In this document: positions 33,572 through 38,835 of the stretch, piece after piece
Numbering within the stretch: the first letter of the stretch is position 1
Layout: each line of letters opens with the position of its first letter
Assembly (NCBI GenBank): GCA_003155695.1
Contig: PMDZ01000011.1
Location: forward strand, 18,299-57,133
Source of the DNA: Candidatus Nomurabacteria bacterium
GTDB taxonomy: Bacteria; Patescibacteriota; Minisyncoccia; Phycocordibacterales; UBA9973
Length of the DNA: 38,835 nt
Direction of reading: 5' to 3'
The notes under the pieces: generated by a model
The model's input: only the letters and a program-made list of their open reading frames with translations
What the model was told of the DNA's origin: nothing
The model's database searches: none
Program-made: the position numbers and the translations under genes

Positions 33572-34276
33572 TTATTTAGTTGCTAAAGGTGTTCCACTTG
33601 CTCCTTTCGTATATGCATCTTTTATTTTTCCGAGGAAGAAAGTAACACTGGAAACTGAGGCATCATTCGCAACGATAGGGTACTCAATTTGTTTTAAATT
33701 GCAGTCCGTATTTAAAAGAGCAATAATAGGGAGTTTCATTTTTTTGGCTTCGGTTACGGCGATGTGCTCCTTCTTTGGGTCAACGACGAATATGGCATCG
33801 GGAGTCTTGGTTATACCGACAAGCCCTTGAAAATTCTTTGTCATATCCTCCATTTCTCTGTCAATCAAAAGTCTTTCTTTCTTGGTGTATTTATCAAGTC
33901 CACCTTTTTCTTTTTGCTCTCGAAGATCCAATAATTTTAATATTCGTTTCTTGATTTCAGGGAAGTTTGTCAATGCTCCGCCAACCCAGCGTTCGCCGAC
34001 ATAAGGCATATTAAGAGCCAGGGCCGTCTCGATAATTTGTTGTTTGGCTTCAGGTTTTGTTCCAACGAACAAAATTGTTTTTCCCGTTGAGGCAAATTTA
34101 GAAACTGCTTCCACAGCTTTTTGCAGCAACTCTTCAGTTTTTTCAATATTGATAATATCTACTCCACTTTTTGTCGCAAAAACATATTGTGATGTTGATG
34201 GATGACGACGACTTTTTGAATATCCGTAATGAACACCGGCACGAAACATTTCTTCAATAGTATTTTGTGTACTCAT
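33572..34276 (-). CDS. rpsB: 30S ribosomal protein S2
   Basis: 234 residues, standard length. Family motifs: FRAGVHYGYSKSRRHPSTSQYVF, shown here in part as AGVHYGYSKSRRHP; TILFVGTK, GERWVGGALTNF, PDAIFVVDP and PIIALLNTDCN. S2 joins the 30S late, near the mRNA exit. No Shine-Dalgarno precedes the ATG; a structured leader of about 137 bases does. The C-terminus ends SGTPLATK. Confidence 0.97.
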   Translation of the reverse strand: MSTQNTIEEMFRAGVHYGYSKSRRHPSTSQYVFATKSGVDIINIEKTEELLQKAVEAVSKFASTGKTILFVGTKPEAKQQIIETALALNMPYVGERWVGGALTNFPEIKKRILKLLDLREQKEKGGLDKYTKKERLLIDREMEDMTKNFQGLVGITKTPDAIFVVDPKKEHIAVTEAKKMKLPIIALLNTDCNLKQIEYPIVANDASVSSVTFFLGKIKDAYTKGASGTPLATK

Positions 34277-34413
34277 TTTCTATGATTAATTAATTATCCC
34301 CGTCGAAGGGGAGGTTTATAAACGCTCCGTTTTTAAGCATTCCAGCTCGCCCGACCATAGGCCTAGGGCTTTTTACAAGGGTCTTTAAAATTAAAAAATC
34401 CCTCACGGAACGT
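34277..34413 (-). promoter_or_regulatory. Structured rpsB leader RNA
   Basis: The predicted transcript starts near 34413. Its first nine bases (34413-34405) pair with 34330-34322 (one G-U), closing a domain. Inside, GAGGG (34404-34400) pairs with CCCTT (34381-34377), and GCCC (34369-34366) pairs with GGGC (34352-34349) around a TAGGCCTA palindrome. A 5-bp CCCC-rich hairpin lies at about 34297-34313. The form fits an autoregulatory S2 leader, which is known in other phyla; the identity here is inferred. Confidence 0.6.
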
Positions 34414-34419
34414 ACAAAC

Positions 34420-34448
34420 ATACTACCAGAAAAACCATTATTTTGCAA
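34420..34448 (-). promoter_or_regulatory. rpsB promoter
   Basis: Minus strand -35 TTGCAA (34448-34443), 17-bp spacer, -10 TAGTAT (34425-34420) preceded by TGG (extended -10). Confidence 0.65.
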
Positions 34449-34468
34449 ATTGAATTTTTTCAAATTCT

Positions 34469-34491
34469 ACTAGGCAAGACCTAGTCGGTTT
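34469..34491. repeat. Left boundary repeat of the accessory gene
   Basis: ACTAGG-CAAGA-CCTAGT (34469-34485) is a perfect 6-bp palindromic hairpin. ACTAGGCAAGACCTAG (34469-34484) recurs directly at 35991-36006 with one mismatch, and CCTAGTCGGTTT (34480-34491) recurs inverted at 35985-35996. Confidence 0.7.
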
Positions 34492-34528
34492 ATCTAAGTA
34501 TAGCAACCTAGATTTTGAGGGGTAAAAA

Positions 34529-34537
34529 TGATAATAT
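34529..34537 (+). promoter_or_regulatory. Promoter of the 483-residue accessory gene, leaderless type
   Basis: Extended -10 TGA-TAATAT (34529-34537) lies six bases before the ATG at 34544. No convincing -35 is seen. Confidence 0.5.
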
Positions 34538-34543
34538 CTATTC

Positions 34544-35995
34544 ATGAAAGGATTTGAACAAAAGGTTATAAAAACAGATAATCTTGATAATATCCCAAAT
34601 AAAGAAAAGCCAGCTACAACAATTGAAATAAATGGTATCCGTATTGAGGTTAAAAAAGAAAATTTTGAATACTCGGAACAAATTCAAAAAGAAACTGGAA
34701 TTTTGGGGTATGAAAGATTTGTTATAAATAAAGAAAATTTAATTGATTTTATCAAAAAAGATTTTAAAAAAGAATTTGGAATTGATATAGAACAAAAAGG
34801 ATTTACCAATATAGATTCTCTTGATGATTTTAAAGAAAAGTCAAAAAAAGAATATGAGCAAGAATGTCAAAAAATCAGAAGTCGATATGGTAGCGATTCA
34901 AAAGAATGTAAAGAATTTTTTGAAAGCACCGAGAATAAAATTTACTCAAAAATAAGAAATTTAAACACCGATACTTGTTATAAAATTATTCGTGTACTTT
35001 CTAACCAAGAATATCCGGACAGATGTTTTACCCACGAAATCGGATTTGATTACGGCAAGGAACAAAAAGAAAATTTCAAAAAAGAACTTGTAAAAAACAA
35101 ATTTTTTATTCAAAAAATTTATGATATTGATTCAATAAAAGAAAAGGCAAGAATAGAATCACCCCAAAAAATATTTAATGCCATAGGCAATCTCGAAGGT
35201 GAAATTAGGTCAGACATAACAATTTTTGATAAAAAAACGGGAGAAAAGATTAATTCTAATCAATCAGTTCTTATTGCGGAACTTGCTAAACCAGAATATT
35301 TTGAAGGAATAAAAAATGGTGATTTATTTGCCTGCACCCCTAATTCTGGTTTTAATGTTTCAACAGGAAAGTTTTTTCTTCCACCAAATATTAAATTATC
35401 AAATGAGATACCATCATTTGGTTTTTCTATGAAAGAAAATTTTTTTAATAAATATCTAAATAAAGCTCTAGATATTTACACAAAAGAAATAAAGGGTTTT
35501 GATTTTAAAAAAGAAAAAAAAGAAAAATATAAACATATATACAATCATGGAATTAATTCTTTAATAAAGGAATTAATTTTTTCAGATAACTCTATCCAAA
35601 ATATATTTAAAAGAATTTTTAATCAGGAAGAAAATCAATGGTTTAAACCCTTTATCATTCAAAGTTTTGATAGTTTTTGGAATGATTTTTCAAAAATTGT
35701 GAATGATGTTATTAAAAAACTAGAAACACAACATAATATAAAAATTTTAGATTATATAAAGGAACGAAATTTTAAAAAAGAAAAAAATGATGATAGTTAT
35801 AATTTTTCTGAGTGGTTAGATCCTGCAGGGATATTTGGACTTGAAGGAGAGCTACGATTACCTATTTTTATTGGTCGTGATGATATTCCTCAACTTTGTT
35901 GGGGTCACGCAAAATATGCTCATTTTATGAGTCCAAAGGGCTTTAATTTTATTGAATTCAAACACGCCGATCATTTACCTAGTAAAACCGACTAG
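34544..35995 (+). CDS. Hypothetical accessory protein, 483 residues
   Basis: No family recognised. There is no signal peptide or membrane helix; it looks soluble and cytoplasmic, very rich in Lys, Glu, Asn, Ile and Phe. Helical, charged stretches cover about 20-130 (ECQKIRSRYGSDSKECKEFF). A mixed middle section (about 205-300, ITIFDKKTGEKINSNQSVL, FACTPNSGFNVSTGKFFLP) follows. The most structured-looking part is the C-terminus (about 425-480: DPAGIFGLEGELRLPIFIG, WGHAKYAHFMSPKGFNFIEF). It is far more A+T-rich than the flanking ribosomal and synthetase genes. Its stop codon is formed by the right boundary repeat. Composition and bounding repeats suggest acquisition; a host-interaction, toxin or defence role is possible but unsupported. 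Confidence 0.6.
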   Translation: MKGFEQKVIKTDNLDNIPNKEKPATTIEINGIRIEVKKENFEYSEQIQKETGILGYERFVINKENLIDFIKKDFKKEFGIDIEQKGFTNIDSLDDFKEKSKKEYEQECQKIRSRYGSDSKECKEFFESTENKIYSKIRNLNTDTCYKIIRVLSNQEYPDRCFTHEIGFDYGKEQKENFKKELVKNKFFIQKIYDIDSIKEKARIESPQKIFNAIGNLEGEIRSDITIFDKKTGEKINSNQSVLIAELAKPEYFEGIKNGDLFACTPNSGFNVSTGKFFLPPNIKLSNEIPSFGFSMKENFFNKYLNKALDIYTKEIKGFDFKKEKKEKYKHIYNHGINSLIKELIFSDNSIQNIFKRIFNQEENQWFKPFIIQSFDSFWNDFSKIVNDVIKKLETQHNIKILDYIKERNFKKEKNDDSYNFSEWLDPAGIFGLEGELRLPIFIGRDDIPQLCWGHAKYAHFMSPKGFNFIEFKHADHLPSKTD

Positions 35996-36006
35996 GCAAG
36001 ACTTAG
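35978..36006. repeat. Right boundary repeat of the accessory gene
   Basis: CCTAGT (35978-35983) is inverted as ACTAGG (35991-35996). ACTAGGCAAGACTTAG (35991-36006) is the direct copy of the left repeat, and AAACCGACTAGG (35985-35996) is the inverted copy of 34480-34491. It supplies the last two codons and stop of the preceding gene. Confidence 0.7.
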
Positions 36007-36022
36007 CAGTTTTTCTCGTTCA

Positions 36023-36060
36023 TTTTACCCAGCTTCTGCTATCGCACTTTTTAGATAAAA
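36023..36060. repeat. 38-base repeat, copy 1, upstream of the Cas2-like gene
   Basis: 32 of 38 bases match copy 2 at 36571-36608, including TTTTACCCAGCT and CTGCTATCGC. The ends TTTTA/TAAAA are inverted. It abuts the -10 of the Cas2-like gene. Confidence 0.7.
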
Positions 36061-36064
36061 GTTG

Positions 36065-36070
36065 TATAAT
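36065..36070 (+). promoter_or_regulatory. Promoter -10 of the Cas2-like gene, leaderless type
   Basis: TATAAT at 36065-36070, seven bases before ATG 36078. No -35 is clear; the preceding repeat occupies that position. Confidence 0.5.
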
Positions 36071-36077
36071 AAGGTAT

Positions 36078-36569
36078 ATGAGTGTAGAAAAAGAAATTCT
36101 TGAATATTTAAACAAAAAGAAATCGGTACTTAAATACAAAGGTACAAGAGTTGGTTTTATGGGATTACCAGATTTTAATTATTACAAATATCAAACACTT
36201 GCAAATAAATTTTCTGTTCTTCATAAAAAGGGTTTAATTAAGAAAATGCCCGATGGAGAATATATTATAACAACTAAAGGGAAAATATTTTTAGAAAAAG
36301 GAAAAGATATTTTGAGAAAATTTAAAACAGATAAAGATGAAAATTCTCAGAAAGATTTATTAATTGTTTATGATATAGAAGAGAATAAAAAAAGGGAAAG
36401 AGACTGGTTTCGTCGTCATTTAAAAAAGTTTCACTTTATAATGATCCAAAGAAGTGTTTGGGTTGGACCGTCACCACTTCCTAAAGAATTTTCAGATTAT
36501 CTAAAAGAAATAGAATTAGGAGGTAATTTAAAAACATTCAAACTCGCAAGAGGGTATGGAGAGAAATAA
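36078..36569 (+). CDS. Winged-helix protein with a Cas2/PaaX-like C-terminal domain
   Basis: 163 residues from ATG 36078; the longer in-frame opening from 35952 crosses the repeats and is rejected. An N-terminal winged helix-turn-helix covers about 3-80 (LANKFSVLHKKGLIKKMPDG, EYIITTKGK). The C-terminal ferredoxin-like domain (about 92-157) begins LLIVYDIEENKKRERDWFRR, with Asp99 at the position of the Cas2 active-site Asp. It continues with MIQRSVWVGP and LKTFKLARG, close to the Cas2 strand pattern. The same pairing (wHTH plus Cas2-like) is known in PaaX-type regulators. No cas1, CRISPR array or phenylacetate genes are present, so a regulator or solitary nuclease is likelier than CRISPR adaptation. 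Repeats flank it on both sides. Confidence 0.78.
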   Translation: MSVEKEILEYLNKKKSVLKYKGTRVGFMGLPDFNYYKYQTLANKFSVLHKKGLIKKMPDGEYIITTKGKIFLEKGKDILRKFKTDKDENSQKDLLIVYDIEENKKRERDWFRRHLKKFHFIMIQRSVWVGPSPLPKEFSDYLKEIELGGNLKTFKLARGYGEK

Positions 36570-36570
36570 C

Positions 36571-36608
36571 TTTTACCCAGCTACTGCTATCGCGCGTTTC
36601 AGGTAAAG
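36571..36608. repeat. 38-base repeat, copy 2, downstream of the Cas2-like gene
   Basis: Direct copy of 36023-36060 with six mismatches. Terminal inverted ends TTTACC (36572-36577) and GGTAAA (36602-36607). It begins two bases after the Cas2-like stop. Confidence 0.7.
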
Positions 36609-36659
36609 ACAAATGTTGTTTTTGATAAATAGAAATTCAAAAAATTAAAATATTCGAAA

Positions 36660-36688
36660 TTGTAAAAAAGCTATTTTTAGGGTAATAT
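36660..36688 (+). promoter_or_regulatory. proS promoter
   Basis: -35 TTGTAA (36660-36665), 17-bp spacer, -10 TAATAT (36683-36688). The ATG follows 11 bases later, so the leader is about five bases. Confidence 0.6.
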
Positions 36689-36699
36689 GGGTCATATAT

Positions 36700-37947
36700 A
36701 TGAAACAATCACATTTGTTTACTAAAACCAAAAAAGAAAGCCCGACAGACGAGGTTGCTCAGAATGCCGAGCTTTTAATTAAGGCTGGATTTATTAATAA
36801 GGAAATGGCGGGAGTCTACTCTTATTTGCCTCTCGGGCTTCGAGTAATCAAGAAAATCGAAAATATTATAAGGGAGGAGATGGACGCAATTGGCGGGCAA
36901 GAAATGAAAACTTCCATACTTCAAAATAAAGAAATCTGGGAAAAGTCTGGAAGGTGGAGTGACAAAGATATTGATATTTGGTTCAAAACAAAATTTAAAA
37001 ATGGAGGAGAAGTTGGCCTATCTTTTACCAATGAGGAAGCTTACGCCAATATTTTAAAACAATATATAAGTTCATATAAAGACTTACCGGTTTATCCTTA
37101 CGATTTTAAAAGTATTTTCAGAAATGAAGCCAGAAGTAAATCTGGAATTTTAAGAGGCAAAGAATTTTACTGGAAAGCACTTTATTCTTTTTCAAAAAAT
37201 GAGGAAGGGCATAATGAATTTTACGAAAAGGCAAAACTTGCATATAGAAATATTTTTCAAAGAGTTGGCATTGGACATTTAACATATATAACTTTTGCTT
37301 CTGGGGGATCATTTTCAAAATTCTCACATGAATTTCAAACAGTTACTGGAGCTGGAGAAGATACGATATATATTGATGAAGACAAAGGTATTGCGGTAAA
37401 CAAAGAAGTTTATGAAGATGAAGTCCTAAAAAACTTGGGTCTTGAAAAGGATAGATTAATCGAAAAAAGAGCCGTAGAGGTCGGGAATATTTTTTCACTT
37501 GGGACAAGATTTTCGGAGCCTTTTGACTTGAAATATAAGGATGAAAATGGAGAAGAAAAATTAGTGGTAATGGGCAGTTATGGTATTGGGCTTGGAAGAC
37601 TAATGGGAACGATTGTTGAATCTCTTTCAGATGGCAAGGGAATTATTTGGCCGGAATCTGTGGCCCCATTTAAAGTGCATTTACTTTCTTTAGGAGATGA
37701 TGACAAAACAAATTCCGAAGGAGATAAACTTTATGAAAATCTATCGGAAAAAGGAATTGAAGTTTTGTATGATGATCGCCGCGATGTTTCGGCCGGAGAA
37801 AAATTTGCCGACTCCGACCTCATCGGGATTCCTTATCGTGTGGTTGTTTCGAAACGAAGTCTCAATGACGGAGGTTTTGAAATTAAGAAAAGAACGGAGG
37901 AAAAAGGGAAAATAGTTTCGTTTGAAAAATTAACAGAAGAATTTTAA
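36700..37947 (+). CDS. proS: Prolyl-tRNA synthetase without the editing insert
   Basis: 415 residues; typical bacterial ProRS is about 570 because of an INS (YbaK-like) editing domain of some 180 residues between motifs 2 and 3. Here that region is a short linker (EDKGIAVNKEVYEDEVLKNL). Class II motifs: AGVYSYLPLGLRV (motif 1), FRNEARSKSGILRGKEF (motif 2), GSYGIGLGRLMGTIVE (motif 3). The anticodon-binding domain is C-terminal (KVHLLSLGD, VLYDDRRDVSAGEKFADSDL, GIPYRVVV). In motif 2 the usual RPRFG reads RSKSG, and the expected KDAYSF reads KALYSF, notable near the active site. The first part of the gene is more A+T-rich than the end. Confidence 0.94.
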   Translation: MKQSHLFTKTKKESPTDEVAQNAELLIKAGFINKEMAGVYSYLPLGLRVIKKIENIIREEMDAIGGQEMKTSILQNKEIWEKSGRWSDKDIDIWFKTKFKNGGEVGLSFTNEEAYANILKQYISSYKDLPVYPYDFKSIFRNEARSKSGILRGKEFYWKALYSFSKNEEGHNEFYEKAKLAYRNIFQRVGIGHLTYITFASGGSFSKFSHEFQTVTGAGEDTIYIDEDKGIAVNKEVYEDEVLKNLGLEKDRLIEKRAVEVGNIFSLGTRFSEPFDLKYKDENGEEKLVVMGSYGIGLGRLMGTIVESLSDGKGIIWPESVAPFKVHLLSLGDDDKTNSEGDKLYENLSEKGIEVLYDDRRDVSAGEKFADSDLIGIPYRVVVSKRSLNDGGFEIKKRTEEKGKIVSFEKLTEEF

Positions 37948-38048
37948 AAATACGTTGGCTGAACCCTTGCGCAGGCTGTCGAGCCGAGCAGAGAAAATTT
38001 TCAGCAGAAAATTATTCGTGGTGAAGACAATATATTTTTAAAATTCTT

Positions 38049-38054
38049 TATAAT
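38049..38054 (+). promoter_or_regulatory. mreB promoter -10, leaderless type
   Basis: TATAAT at 38049-38054, five bases before the ATG at 38060. A possible -35 AAGACA (38024-38029) has a 19-bp spacer. The preceding 37948-38045 contains short hairpins (GGCT/AGCC near 37974, TTTTC/GAAAA near 38000) but no clear gene. Confidence 0.5.
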
Positions 38055-38059
38055 ACAAA

Positions 38060-38835
38060 ATGTTTAAAAAATTCTATGAAATGTTTTCGAATGATATCGG
38101 GATAGATCTGGGAACTGCCAATACTTTGGTCTATTTGAAAGGTCATGGAATTGTCATTAACGAACCATCGGTAGTTGTTGTGAACCAGAAGACCGGTCAA
38201 ATTATTGCCGTCGGAGTTGAGGCCAAACAAATGCTTGGTCGGACCCCGGGCCATATCCGCGCCGTTCGGCCGATTGTCGACGGAGTAATTTCCGATTTTG
38301 AAGTTACCGAAGAAATGATAACTTATCTGATTAACAAAGCCGAAAAAATATCGAAAAAATTTATTCGCCCCAGAGTTATCGTCGGAGTCCCGACCGGTGT
38401 TACCAATGTTGAAATCAGGGCGGTGGAAGATGCAACTCGCTCGGCCGGAGCTCGGGAAGTTTATATCGTCGAAGAGCCGATGTCCGCGGCTATCGGCATA
38501 CGATTGCCAATCAAAGATGCCGTCGGTTCGGTTATCGTAGACATCGGAGGTGGAACGACTGATATTGCTGTCATATCACTTTCGGGAGTTGTCTGTTCGA
38601 AAAATATAAAAATTGCCGGAGACCTTCTGAATATAAATATCATTAACTACATGAAAGATGAGTTCAAACTTTTAATCGGCGAGAGAACAGCCGAGAATAT
38701 TAAGATTGCTATTGGCGGTGTGATGGAGGGTGAGCCGATGGAAGCGGAAGTCAGAGGCCGAGACTTGGTCACCGGGCTTCCTCGTCAAGTCATTGTCACG
38801 GATTCCGATATTCGTGAAGCTATCATGCCTTCAAT
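38060..38835 (+). CDS. mreB: Rod-shape determining protein MreB (3' partial)
   Basis: 258 complete codons are visible; the end lies beyond the window (MreB is usually about 340 residues). It is an actin-like ATPase that organises lateral wall synthesis on the inner membrane face. Motifs: phosphate 1 DIGIDLGTANTLVYLKG (12-28), VGVPTGVTNVEIRAV (connect 1), phosphate 2 VIVDIGGGTTDIAVISLSG. The start MFKKFYEMFSNDIGIDLGT carries an amphipathic N-terminus suited to membrane contact. It predicts a rod-like cell with wall synthesis, consistent with vanY elsewhere in the window. Confidence 0.96.
   Translation, partial: MFKKFYEMFSNDIGIDLGTANTLVYLKGHGIVINEPSVVVVNQKTGQIIAVGVEAKQMLGRTPGHIRAVRPIVDGVISDFEVTEEMITYLINKAEKISKKFIRPRVIVGVPTGVTNVEIRAVEDATRSAGAREVYIVEEPMSAAIGIRLPIKDAVGSVIVDIGGGTTDIAVISLSGVVCSKNIKIAGDLLNINIINYMKDEFKLLIGERTAENIKIAIGGVMEGEPMEAEVRGRDLVTGLPRQVIVTDSDIREAIMPS

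Noticed and set aside
35952-36077. Longer N-terminus for the Cas2-like protein
   Set aside because: The extension runs through the end of the previous gene and the repeat; the -10 sits just before ATG 36078.
36078-36569. Calling the Cas2-like gene a CRISPR cas2
   Set aside because: It carries an N-terminal winged helix, has no cas1 neighbour, and the two flanking 38-base repeats are single copies on each side with no spacer series.

Overview
The window reads as a bacterial chromosome of low to moderate GC from the Candidate Phyla Radiation (Patescibacteria), most likely a Parcubacteria-type lineage. This is inferred from gene families and architecture, not from a database search. Supporting features are pared-down core proteins (ThrRS without TGS, ProRS without the editing insert, an SMC of about 757 residues), a long Cys-rich zinc-ribbon protein of a type I associate with Parcubacteria, an L32 with an atypical N-terminus and two CxxC knuckles, a Lys-rich sigma factor, and almost no Shine-Dalgarno sequences. 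UGA is used as a stop (rnr ends in TGA), so the code looks standard.

Layout. (1) 1-3563: a secreted-protein operon with the end of a dockerin-bearing protein followed by three overlapping genes for membrane-anchored cohesin proteins. (2) 3569-7891: gyrB convergent with thrS across a shared terminator, then rpmF divergent from thrS. (3) 7907-11836: nusB-NUDIX fusion, rnc and a short smc, tightly packed. (4) 11850-12815: three short monocistronic cassettes, two encoding small membrane proteins and one that looks like a structured small RNA. (5) 12832-15635, minus strand: rnr and vanY. (6) 15647-17314: rpsP, a KH-domain protein and trmD, separated by a very long hairpin and a 15-bp terminator. 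(7) 17338-29269: rpoB, rpoC, the zinc-ribbon protein, dnaG and rpoD, the RNA polymerase and primase core. (8) 29281-32195: an apparently circularly permuted DsbA-like protein (minus) divergent from a GT2 glycosyltransferase and an anchored thioredoxin-like protein. (9) 32277-34448, minus strand: rpsB with a structured leader, tsf, a small membrane protein and tRNA-Thr(UGU), whose 5' end overlaps the upstream gene. (10) 34469-36608: an A+T-rich accessory island with an unrecognised 483-residue protein and an HTH/Cas2-like protein, each bounded by its own short repeats. (11) 36660-38835: proS and the start of mreB.

Regulation. The promoters I can read are dominated by an extended -10 of the form TGnTATAmT. 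In at least seven genes the -10 lies only 5-7 bases before the start codon, which predicts leaderless mRNAs. Longer, apparently structured leaders occur at rpoB (attenuator-like hairpin) and rpsB (9-bp closing helix starting at the predicted transcription start).

Most unusual items: the cohesin/dockerin cluster, the permuted DsbA, the repeat-bounded island with a Cas2-like protein, the small RNA unit with tmRNA-tag-like sequence, palindromic inserts inside rnr and trmD, and the tRNA-Thr 3'-end duplication.
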